Shown: positions 13,388-20,136 of the stretch, piece after piece | Position numbering within the stretch: the stretch's first letter is position 1 | Layout: every line of letters begins with the position of its first letter | IMG/VR virus record: IMGVR_UViG_3300031669_000031 | Span: 1 to 58,575 of that record | DNA: 58,575 nucleotides | Reading direction: 5' to 3' (one strand) | Origin: a virus | Translations under genes and position numbers: made by a program | The notes under the pieces: model-generated | Told to the model about the DNA's origin: nothing | Seen by the model: the letters and a program-made list of their open reading frames with translations, nothing else | The model's database searches: none

Positions 13388-15382
13388 TTATCCAAATATC
13401 AATGGGTTATCCAAAGTTACGTATAATTTCACCATCTGAGCCTTTGTAGCGATAAACTCATTGGTGCTTTCAGCGTTATCAATAAAGATAGGGGCAATGA
13501 TGCCATGAGCTCTTGACATGGTGTTAATAATATCAAGTCCGATGTTGATTTTTGCAGCTCTGTTAAGATCTGAATAGGGTACCCCTTTATAAGATACTTC
13601 GCAAGTCTCGACAAGCTGACCATTGACCTGTAAATCAAACATCTTGAATTTAGCATGATCAAACAGGCTGTTTATCTGCTCCTCGAGCATGGTGATCTTA
13701 CGAAATATAAAAGCATCAATGGTAAACTGCATCTGTTCCAGATCAGCGATCTCCTGAGAGAGCTTTGTCTGCTGTCCTTCCAGTTCTGCTCTTCTGCTTT
13801 CAGCTTTTTGTATTGCATCACGCTTTGCGAGCCTTATTTTCTTATCGTCTAAAGAGTTACGAGCAAAGACGATCTCTTTCTCAATATCAGAAACATCAAC
13901 AGCTTTGATTTCCCCAAGCTTTTTAAGGGTGCTTTGAAACATTTCTAAATCAGTCACCATCTGTTGGTATTCTGCATGCGCTGCAAGCCTCTCCTCCACT
14001 GTGCCGGTTTTTAATGGCTGGTCAGCCTCTGTTAGTCGTATGCGCACAGCTTCCCGGTCCGTATTCAGCTTATCAATTTTTTTAGTCAGCTCGTCAATCT
14101 GAGTTTGCTTGCTTTCGATCTGGCCTTTGATCTTCAGGCCCTTTTCTTTATTCTGAGCGAGAGCGGAATTCTTTTCCAGGTTAAATTTGGCAATAGCTTC
14201 TTCTGTGCTGCTGTTTAACATATCTTCAGGCAGTATCTGATGGCAATTAAAGCAAAGAGTATTATCCTCACTGGATTTAAAGACTCTTTCATTGATAGCT
14301 TTCCAATCATCGATCAGGATGTTGCGCTTAGCCTGTAGCTCTGCAAGTTCCTCTTTATTATCTGCCAGGGTATTGGTAGCACGTCCAATCAGCCCTTCAT
14401 AGTCAGCCAGGTTGTTCTTGATCTCCTGTACTTTCTGCTGATGGGTATGATATTCTGATCTTATGGAATTCTCGATTTCATTCTTAATGGCAGTCATGCG
14501 CTGGCTCCAGGTATTTATATCGGATTGCAGGTCTGCCCGCTTTGTTGACTCTCCTTCCACACTGGCAAGCTTATCAGTCTTTTCAGTCTCTTTGCGCCTG
14601 ATGAATGCTTCTGCTGCCGATATGCTTACTTCAAGATCAGTCCAGTTTTCAGCCTCCGGCATTCCCCTGTTCACTTCATCCACTCTTGCAGGTATAAGAT
14701 CAAGTTCCTCTTTCAGTTTACGTTTTTCGGAAGCTATCTGTTTCATGTAGTCCTCGATAGTCTTATCCCGGGTTATAATCTTCATCAGCTCATCAAATTT
14801 GCCCTGCTGCTTCGTTTTAAGGGGTATGGATTCAATGATGCCCTCATTTGTTACTTCCGGTATCAATGCAAAGAGTGAAGCCCTCTGAGTAGTCCAGTCA
14901 AGGCCAGGGAAGTAATTAGGGTTAGTCAGTAGTTTGAACAGTGCCTCAGGGCATAAACTATCAATCTTATCCATGTACTCTTTCTGAGTGCATGGCACCC
15001 TATCGACATTATAGATTGTTTCATTGCCGGTAAATTCAGCCTGTGCCTTACCCCTGGGCTTCTCCCATTTCTCCCGGAAGGTTCTTTTCAGGATCATGGT
15101 CCTTGGGACTTCATTGTCCTCCCCATGCCAGACATGAAGCTTTCCGATTACTTCATGGTCCAACATTGGAATTACTTTCCCATTTTCATCAAGAGTCTTT
15201 ATCCCGAACTTTTTCCGGTCAGTAGAATCCTTTCCGAACATCAGCCAGAGCCATGCATCAACTACAGTTGTTTTGCCGGTCTCGTTTTCACCTTTGATGG
15301 TGGTGTCATCCGTAAAATCAATAGACAAAGACTTTAAGCCCTTGAAATTGACGATAATAAGTTGCTTTAATTCAATTTTCAT
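13388..15382 (-). CDS. Rad50/SbcC-like SMC-type ATPase
   Basis: A 664-residue protein. Walker A is GENETGKTT at residues 31-39. Two long coiled-coil arms flank a zinc-hook motif, CFNC (residues 377-380), and the C-terminal lobe holds the Walker B-like APIFIDNAE near residue 630. This is the domain order of Rad50/SbcC. An SbcD/Mre11-type nuclease is not encoded beside it; the MBL-fold protein three genes on may substitute. It probably processes DNA ends for RecT-dependent recombination or replication. Confidence 0.85.
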   Translation of the reverse strand: MKIELKQLIIVNFKGLKSLSIDFTDDTTIKGENETGKTTVVDAWLWLMFGKDSTDRKKFGIKTLDENGKVIPMLDHEVIGKLHVWHGEDNEVPRTMILKRTFREKWEKPRGKAQAEFTGNETIYNVDRVPCTQKEYMDKIDSLCPEALFKLLTNPNYFPGLDWTTQRASLFALIPEVTNEGIIESIPLKTKQQGKFDELMKIITRDKTIEDYMKQIASEKRKLKEELDLIPARVDEVNRGMPEAENWTDLEVSISAAEAFIRRKETEKTDKLASVEGESTKRADLQSDINTWSQRMTAIKNEIENSIRSEYHTHQQKVQEIKNNLADYEGLIGRATNTLADNKEELAELQAKRNILIDDWKAINERVFKSSEDNTLCFNCHQILPEDMLNSSTEEAIAKFNLEKNSALAQNKEKGLKIKGQIESKQTQIDELTKKIDKLNTDREAVRIRLTEADQPLKTGTVEERLAAHAEYQQMVTDLEMFQSTLKKLGEIKAVDVSDIEKEIVFARNSLDDKKIRLAKRDAIQKAESRRAELEGQQTKLSQEIADLEQMQFTIDAFIFRKITMLEEQINSLFDHAKFKMFDLQVNGQLVETCEVSYKGVPYSDLNRAAKINIGLDIINTMSRAHGIIAPIFIDNAESTNEFIATKAQMVKLYVTLDNPLIFG

Positions 15383-15392
15383 ATTTTAAATT

Positions 15393-15632
15393 TTAATACC
15401 TTATTTTAAATCCTGTCTTAACCTGAATCCCTGTCATCAGTGCGGCCTGTTCTACCTTCAGCCTGATGGGAGGGAAGGTATAAATTACTTTCCTCTTGCG
15501 TATGGCAACATAATGGCCTACAACAGTATCAACTGCGATCTCGTCTATCACAAAACGGATCTCGTCAAAGGTAAGCCGTTGTCCCTTTGGCAGTATCTTA
15601 CGAACAGCGATTGTTATATCTTCACTCTGCAT
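15393..15632 (-). CDS. Unknown early protein (79 aa)
   Basis: A 79-residue basic protein, mostly predicted beta strands with one helix near residues 20-30 (RLTFDEIRFVIDEI). It has no recognised family. It is placed 10 bases upstream of the Rad50-like gene and could be a small partner of it. Confidence 0.5.
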   Translation of the reverse strand: MQSEDITIAVRKILPKGQRLTFDEIRFVIDEIAVDTVVGHYVAIRKRKVIYTFPPIRLKVEQAALMTGIQVKTGFKIRY

Positions 15633-15639
15633 TTTAAAG

Positions 15640-16161
15640 TTAATGTATTAGTGCTGCATGACATAGAAATATATCGGGAACCATTTCTTTTAGATAGGTC
15701 AGGTCAACAATAATAAACCTGCTTATTTCCCCTGAGGAGGTTTGTAATAGTAGAATGTCACCAAGAGTAAGTCTCCGGTTTTTAAGAATCCCAACAATAT
15801 CATAGACCAAGCCATTTCTTAATGTTGCTACTATTTTGGCAGATCCTTTATCAGTTGAGACAGTTAAGTCAATTTCCTGAGGATATTCCTTCCTGATCTG
15901 GCTGATGTACGTGGATAACTCGCTCTCGTTGCATCTAATGAGGAACTGGAGCAGGTTTTTCTCCGGGGATGGTCTCCTGTCAATTAACCAATACGGTAAG
16001 TTTAAGATCAGGACAACAGCTAATCCAAATAAGATTGTAAAGATACATAAGGATCGTTCAAAAACAGACACCTCTGCAAATTGAAGGATCAATAGTATTA
16101 CAATCACTAGACCGCCCCAAGCATACAGGGCAGTCAGTCTTAATGATTTGTCGTCTTTCAT
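15640..16161 (-). CDS. Membrane-anchored protein of unknown function
   Basis: A 173-residue protein with two membrane segments (about residues 9-28 and 35-58) followed by a soluble domain of about 110 residues that is rich in beta strands and ends FLCHAALIH. It has no recognised family. The ATGA overlap with the next upstream gene supports the start codon. The topology would place the soluble part in the cytoplasm if both ends face inward. Confidence 0.55.
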   Translation of the reverse strand: MKDDKSLRLTALYAWGGLVIVILLILQFAEVSVFERSLCIFTILFGLAVVLILNLPYWLIDRRPSPEKNLLQFLIRCNESELSTYISQIRKEYPQEIDLTVSTDKGSAKIVATLRNGLVYDIVGILKNRRLTLGDILLLQTSSGEISRFIIVDLTYLKEMVPDIFLCHAALIH

Positions 16162-16511
16162 CCCTCGTCCTCCACTTCTTTATCTTCTTCTTTTGCCGGG
16201 ACCTGGTAATCATCATTCAGATCTTCGAATTCCTCTTTAAGTTTATGCTCAAAAGTATCACAATGACGTTTGCACCTTTGCAGGAAACGAATAGCCTCCT
16301 CGTTGATCTGTGTCTTTAGCTTCTCTGGGATTTTGTTATTGCCACTTTGGTTGGTTCTTGATCCATTTTCAGGATAGATATCAATTACACTGCCTCTGTT
16401 TGGTGCTACTAATTCGAGATTGTTTATAAGGCCAAACTTCTCTTTTAGTTTCTGCACTGACTCAACTTTCTCTGTCAGGTCAAGCCCTTTCATAAATGCT
16501 TCTTTTTTCAT
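16158..16511 (-). CDS. Unknown acidic protein (117 aa)
   Basis: A 117-residue protein starting MKKEAF, a hexapeptide also found at the start of the protein at 17208-17867. The C-terminal half is helical and ends in an extremely acidic tail (EEDKEVEDEG). I use the ATG at 16511 because it is just past the upstream stop at 16516. No family is recognised. Confidence 0.5.
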   Translation of the reverse strand: MKKEAFMKGLDLTEKVESVQKLKEKFGLINNLELVAPNRGSVIDIYPENGSRTNQSGNNKIPEKLKTQINEEAIRFLQRCKRHCDTFEHKLKEEFEDLNDDYQVPAKEEDKEVEDEG

Positions 16512-16515
16512 ATGG

Positions 16516-16956
16516 CTATTTATAAAGTGGTAACAGACCATCAATAAGGTTCAAGCGCATCTGCATCTGGTTAATTTCCACCTGAAGGCTTGCTTTTTCT
16601 TCTTCCAGGAGAGTGACAAGTTTTGGATATTGTGAAGAATCCTTGACAGTTGGAGGTATTTCTTCTTTCTTGTCTGGCTCTTTTGAAATGGTAATCTCGG
16701 TATGTTTGGTCTCAATTGGAAGATCATGCTTCTTTTTGCAATACTCTTTGAGAGATAATCCTGAGTTTATCCACTTCAGTACTTTACCCCATACGGTATT
16801 CCCTAATCGGGCCCAATAGTTCTTATTAAAAAGGTAAGATACCTGTACCGCAGTCAGCCCAATGCTGTCTCCTGCTTCTTTTTTTGATAAATGTTCTTTC
16901 TTTAATGCCGAAAGAAACTTATCTGCCGTAATTTGTTTTGAAATTTCATTCATCAT
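16516..16956 (-). CDS. HTH DNA-binding protein with C-terminal coiled coil
   Basis: A 146-residue protein. Residues 12-45 (FLSALKKEHLSKKEAGDS then IGLTAVQVSYLFNK) form a helix-turn-helix. A linker rich in lysine and glutamate follows, and a coiled coil (about residues 112-140) probably drives oligomerisation. It looks like a phage transcription regulator, possibly acting on the operator-rich region just upstream of this operon. Confidence 0.55.
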   Translation of the reverse strand: MMNEISKQITADKFLSALKKEHLSKKEAGDSIGLTAVQVSYLFNKNYWARLGNTVWGKVLKWINSGLSLKEYCKKKHDLPIETKHTEITISKEPDKKEEIPPTVKDSSQYPKLVTLLEEEKASLQVEINQMQMRLNLIDGLLPLYK

Positions 16957-16987
16957 AATAAAGTATTAATTAATAAGCGGTTATAAT

Positions 16988-17197
16988 TCATTTCAATGCT
17001 ATTAACCATTCCTGATAACCTGCATTGAATGCTATCGGATCATTTGTCCGCATCCATGTACCCCAATGGATTGTGGAGGCAGGAATCCTGCCTCCATTAC
17101 TCCATTTATCGTCCTCCGGAATGCCTAACTCGTTCAGGTATTCCTCATAAGCTACCCTTGTATTGGGTGCTGTCTTATATTCCAGTGGTCGTGCCAT
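16988..17197 (-). CDS. Unknown early protein (69 aa)
   Basis: A 69-residue protein rich in tryptophan and tyrosine (IHWGTWMRTNDPIAF near the C-terminus) without membrane segments or recognised motifs. It is 10 bases downstream of the gene ending at 17208. Confidence 0.5.
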   Translation of the reverse strand: MARPLEYKTAPNTRVAYEEYLNELGIPEDDKWSNGGRIPASTIHWGTWMRTNDPIAFNAGYQEWLIALK

Positions 17198-17207
17198 TAT
17201 AATAGGT

Positions 17208-17867
17208 TTAAAATGTTACTCCAAATATAAATCCACCTTCCCATTTAATAAAATCCATAGTGAATCCGACATTGAACCATTTGATTCTTGCTCCAACTCC
17301 CATGTCAACGGAGAGTGGGAATAAAACCTTTCTATTAATGTCATCAAAGTATTGCGTATTGCCATAATGATGATATGACAGGCCAATGGAATACAGCAAT
17401 GTTGTGCGATTCATTGTGTCTGGTACATACCGGATAGCACCTGCTGACAGCTTAATGTGGTCGTCTATGCGCTGAACGTCATCAATCCGGTAGTTGCCAT
17501 AGCTTACTCCGGTATATAGCCCTAAATTGCTTATTTGCCTGTCATAGCGCAAGCCCAAGGCCATATCTGTAGGATTATGAGTCAGCCAGAGGGTATTCCT
17601 CTGGCCTGTTGCCTGTAGGGAGGCAAATAACAGTAGTATAAATAAGAAGTGCTGGTAAGCTCCGAATACTCTTATCATCTGCTTGCGCTCTTTCTCCCTT
17701 ACAGCTGTTGCAATGGGGGATAAATCATCGGGCTCTGATAGATCAATAGTCTCAGGATCGTCTTTCAGGTTGAATACTTCCTTCGGTTTGAAGTGATCAA
17801 ACGCCTCCTGAAAGTGCTTGTCTGTCCGGGTTCTCGAACTTTCTTCTTTGAATGCTTCTTTTTTCAT
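17208..17867 (-). CDS. Hybrid protein: acidic N-terminus, signal-like segment, barrel-like C-terminus
   Basis: The 219-residue frame has three unlike parts. Residues 1-62 are charged and soluble. Residues 63-90 (MIRVFGAYQHFLFILLLF, then ASLQATGQ) look like a Sec signal peptide with its own methionine. Residues 91-219 alternate like an outer-membrane beta-barrel and end in GVTF. Either an internal start at M64 makes a secreted barrel protein, or the full chain is a membrane protein with a cytoplasmic tail. No family is recognised. Confidence 0.5.
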   Translation of the reverse strand: MKKEAFKEESSRTRTDKHFQEAFDHFKPKEVFNLKDDPETIDLSEPDDLSPIATAVREKERKQMIRVFGAYQHFLFILLLFASLQATGQRNTLWLTHNPTDMALGLRYDRQISNLGLYTGVSYGNYRIDDVQRIDDHIKLSAGAIRYVPDTMNRTTLLYSIGLSYHHYGNTQYFDDINRKVLFPLSVDMGVGARIKWFNVGFTMDFIKWEGGFIFGVTF

Positions 17868-17876
17868 TTGTCTGAT

Positions 17877-17959
17877 GCTTTAATTGGTTTACATTACTCC
17901 CGGGGACTCGCACCCCGGCTCCTCTGTATTTCTGCGGACTTGTCACCGCCAATTAAAGC
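17877..17959 (-). other. Structured intergenic element closed by an 11-bp inverted repeat
   Basis: The gap between two early genes is closed by GCTTTAATTGG (17877-17887) and CCAATTAAAGC (17949-17959), perfect complements. Inside are a 6-bp hairpin CCGGGG/CCCCGG (17900-17905 with 17913-17918) around a seven-base loop and a 4-bp hairpin GCGG/CCGC (17934-17937 with 17946-17949). On the minus strand the 6-bp hairpin with loop TGCGAGT resembles a tRNA T arm and is preceded by GAGGAGC, as in the minihelix at 8518-8562. It begins right after a stop codon. Confidence 0.45.
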
Positions 17960-18154
17960 CTATACCAATTTGAAAACATTCAGGCCTACCTTTATTATAG
18001 CCCCTCCGTCAGCCTCATCCGATTTTAAACTCTGATTGCCCTCTGTCGAAGCAATTACAATGATCTTGCCTGATTTACTCATTTCACCCTTCTCAGTTAA
18101 ATCAACTGTGATCGTCAGGGTGTCCGCTGTTCTTTCCATTCTTACGTTTCTCAT
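17960..18154 (-). CDS. Small conserved phage protein (64 aa)
   Basis: A 64-residue beta-rich protein of the type MRNVRMERTADTLTITVDLT, followed by SGKIIVIASTEGN and a final KVGLNVF. I have seen this pattern in phage early regions, but the function is unknown. Its stop codon directly abuts the structured intergenic element at 17877-17959. Confidence 0.6.
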   Translation of the reverse strand: MRNVRMERTADTLTITVDLTEKGEMSKSGKIIVIASTEGNQSLKSDEADGGAIIKVGLNVFKLV

Positions 18155-18167
18155 TTTGTCAGTGTGT

Positions 18168-18440
18168 TTAGTTTATACTTATTGGTGAAATTACTCGCTT
18201 AATTACGTTGTATAATACCCCTGCCGCTGTTTCTTCATCCTCCGCACTTATTACAGTCCATTCAAAACCTATTATCTCTACAAACTCCCTGTGAATCACT
18301 AATTCAAACAATGGCCATCTTAATCTTTCAGGATGATCTTTGCATAAATGAGCCTTGATTGATTTCATATCAGAACCAGAATATTGCTTTAATATTCCGT
18401 AATTGCTTAATTCCCTGTGTGTTATGCTTTTTGATCCCAT
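18168..18440 (-). CDS. First gene of the leftward early operon (90 aa, unknown)
   Basis: A 90-residue protein of no recognised family, with basic helical N-terminal and mixed C-terminal halves. It is the gene nearest to the putative origin and about 14 bases from the predicted transcription start of the early operon, so it is likely expressed first after infection. Early host-takeover proteins are often in this position, but nothing in the sequence shows the function. Confidence 0.55.
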   Translation of the reverse strand: MGSKSITHRELSNYGILKQYSGSDMKSIKAHLCKDHPERLRWPLFELVIHREFVEIIGFEWTVISAEDEETAAGVLYNVIKRVISPISIN

Positions 18441-18460
18441 TTGTCAGATGCTTTCGAGTA

Positions 18461-18492
18461 CAATACTACGAAATAATTAACTGCCAAACAAA
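18461..18492 (-). promoter_or_regulatory. Candidate promoter of the early operon
   Basis: On the minus strand TTTG (18492-18489) is followed after 20 bases by TAGTATTG (18468-18461), one base off the TAnnTTTG consensus. The predicted start would lie 14-16 bases before the first early gene. A second TTTG four bases closer gives a 16-base spacer. Confidence 0.4.
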
Positions 18493-18527
18493 CATTTTAA
18501 CAACTATTTTTTCAACATATGTTAGTA

Positions 18528-18824
18528 TGACATAAAATGACATTTTTATAAAGCCCTTTAGTATCACTCATAATATACTGTGTATTATATAGGTTACAAA
18601 ATAAGTGTTGAGTAATTCAACACTTTCAAAATGCGATTGTCACAAACGGAGCAAAATCGTTTGTCATTTTTTTGTCACAAATGACATTAAATCGTAAAGT
18701 GTTAGATATCAGGCATGTTTATTGGCACAAAATGACATAAAAATGACATAAAAAATAATAGGCTGTCACAATAACCTTTGTAATGGATTGATTGATATAT
18801 TCATAGCGTGTGACAAAAATGACA
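18528..18824. repeat. Array of eleven TGACA/TGTCA boxes
   Basis: TGACA or its complement TGTCA occurs eleven times in 297 bases, at 18528, 18538, 18638, 18662, 18673, 18682, 18733, 18744, 18764, 18811 and 18820. Many are extended to TGACATAAAA or GACAAAAATGACA. The density is far above chance in a region with no gene. It is a candidate binding array for a phage initiator or repressor. Within it GTGTTGA/TCAACAC (18605-18623) is a perfect 7-bp inverted repeat with a 5-base spacer. Confidence 0.65.
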
Positions 18825-19054
18825 AACAGAAATGAAAAGTATGTTTTGATATTCCGGCCTGTTATTGTGAAATAACTGCACAATAAAACAGCTCTTTTAT
18901 ATAATTTTCATGATGTGTTATTGATAGTTTTTATACTCTTGTATGTATATTAGAATCAGCTATTTATAAATGCAGTCCCGCAAGTGCGATACGCACCGTT
19001 TTTTTTACGCACAAAAAAAGAGAGCAAAAAGGTCAATTTTGGGCAAAAATCCCG

Positions 19055-19096
19055 GCACTTGCGATACGCACTTGCGAACCGCACTTGCATTACGCA
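19055..19096. repeat. Three tandem 13-bp iterons
   Basis: Three head-to-tail units, GCACTTGCGATAC (19055-19067), GCACTTGCGAACC (19068-19080) and GCACTTGCATTAC (19081-19093), are followed by GCA. An inverted partial copy (GCAAGTGC, 18980-18987) and a direct GCGATACGCAC (18986-18996, again at 19061-19071) lie upstream. Such phased short direct repeats are typical of initiator-bound iterons. Confidence 0.7.
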
Positions 19097-19199
19097 TATG
19101 TATCATTAGATATATATAGTTAATAATAGTTATTATTCTTCTTTTTAAGAAATGATTATAAGAGTAATTAATTACAATAGAAGTTTTGAATTTGTTTTT

Positions 19200-19207
19200 T
19201 AACTTTG
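19200..19207 (+). promoter_or_regulatory. Candidate -7 element, TAACTTTG
   Basis: TAACTTTG is an exact TAnnTTTG match 29 bases before the start codon at 19237. No TTTG is seen at the ideal distance upstream, so this is a half-match. Confidence 0.4.
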
Positions 19208-19236
19208 TGATGATATCAAAACATAAATTTACAGTC

Positions 19237-19479
19237 ATGACTAAAAAGAAAACAAAATCGGAAACAAAATCCTCAGTTGAGGTTTTAGAATCTCCTCCTG
19301 TTGGACCGACACAAGCTGAAAAGGATTTACAGCTGCTGAAAGCTAAGCTGAAGAAGAAATATCATCTTCTGACGGATGAAGATCTGAAATATGATGATAA
19401 AGAGACTCTATTGAGTCATGTATGCCTGGTTCTTGGTCTGCCAAGGCCGAAGCTTGATTGGGTATTGATTGACCTGTAA
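19237..19479 (+). CDS. Small lysine-rich protein next to the putative origin (80 aa)
   Basis: An 80-residue protein with a basic N-terminus (MTKKKTKSETKSS), a helical middle (LQLLKAKLKKKYHLLTDEDL) and a hydrophobic C-terminal helix. I use the ATG at 19237 because a TAnnTTTG promoter element at 19200-19207 would lie inside a longer frame that opens at 19186. It is the only rightward gene between the origin region and 23.3 kb. The family is not recognised. Confidence 0.55.
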   Translation: MTKKKTKSETKSSVEVLESPPVGPTQAEKDLQLLKAKLKKKYHLLTDEDLKYDDKETLLSHVCLVLGLPRPKLDWVLIDL

Positions 19480-19497
19480 GGGGCTTATTTGCCCTTT
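19478..19497. terminator. Weak bidirectional terminator between convergent genes
   Basis: AAGGGGC (19478-19484) pairs with GCCCTTT (19491-19497) around a six-base loop, with one G-T pair. It lies exactly at the junction of the rightward gene ending at 19479 and the leftward gene ending at 19485. Confidence 0.5.
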
Positions 19498-19685
19498 CTG
19501 GAAGCATGATGTTGTTTCAGGTGATCACCAGCGAAGTCATGCTTCTTTTTTTTCTTAGCATGTTCCGGGAGGTCCTTACCCTTTGATTCTTCATTCCAGT
19601 GTTCTACATTAACACCTTGCTTCTCCAATTCTTTCTTATGAATATTAAAATAGGCTCGCTGGGCCTCACTTACATATGGACACAT
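19485..19685 (-). CDS. Small basic protein (66 aa)
   Basis: A 66-residue protein, strongly basic and histidine-rich in the second half (HAKKKKKHDFAGDHLKQHH). It might bind nucleic acid. No family is recognised. It starts 20 bases before the end of the LAGLIDADG gene, so that insertion probably arrived between it and the nozzle gene. Confidence 0.5.
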   Translation of the reverse strand: MCPYVSEAQRAYFNIHKKELEKQGVNVEHWNEESKGKDLPEHAKKKKKHDFAGDHLKQHHASRKGK

Positions 19686-20136
19686 GATTAAGTTTGTTAT
19701 TAAGTTCAGCTAATGCTAATTTTTCTTTGGAGTTATTATGTGAATCTCCGTATTTTTCATAGAAAGATATTAATAGATCAGCCTGTTCAGCTTTCACTCT
19801 TATATATGGGCGCAATAATTTAATAACTTCATACGCTTTTCTGTCTCCATAATTGATATTCCAACAGTCTTTTTTTATTTTTCTCCGGTTTTCTTTCTGA
19901 TAAATGAGATTAATATTGCCTATATTCAATGTTTTAAGAATCCATAGTAATATTTCCTTATTAGCTTGTGTTATTATAAGCATAGGTCGAATATAAGGTT
20001 GTTTCCTATCTCTCCGTATGTGCATAATTATAGAACCTTCTCCATCAACAAACCCTGCAATATAAGCTAAGTCTTCATTCACTTGCGACATTATCTTAAA
20101 TTTTTGGTAAAGTTTATATATCTTACTGCATTTCAT
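19666..20136 (-). CDS. LAGLIDADG homing endonuclease (single motif)
   Basis: A 156-residue protein with the LAGLIDADG motif YIAGFVDGEGSI at residues 25-36, followed by the family's usual LIITQANKEILLWI and a C-terminal helix pair. One motif means it works as a homodimer. It is coupled to the upstream nozzle gene by TAATG. The gene is AT-rich. No structured RNA leader is present, in contrast to the three HNH genes. Confidence 0.85.
   Translation of the reverse strand: MKCSKIYKLYQKFKIMSQVNEDLAYIAGFVDGEGSIIMHIRRDRKQPYIRPMLIITQANKEILLWILKTLNIGNINLIYQKENRRKIKKDCWNINYGDRKAYEVIKLLRPYIRVKAEQADLLISFYEKYGDSHNNSKEKLALAELNNKLNHVSICK

Larger units (their letters stand above)
18441..19236. other. Gene-free putative replication origin and operator region
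   Basis: About 800 bases hold no credible gene. Order from the left: early promoter, TGACA array, inverted repeat, 13-bp iterons and an AT-rich tract (about 19095-19200, nearly all A/T) that could be the duplex-unwinding element, then a rightward promoter. Divergent transcription, iterons next to an AT-rich tract, and nearby initiator, loader and DnaA-like genes all favour an origin. A pure regulatory region is the alternative. Confidence 0.55.

Noticed and set aside
18528-18824. CRISPR array
   Set aside because: The repeated unit is only 5-12 bases, spacing is irregular and no cas gene is present. It fits protein-binding boxes better.
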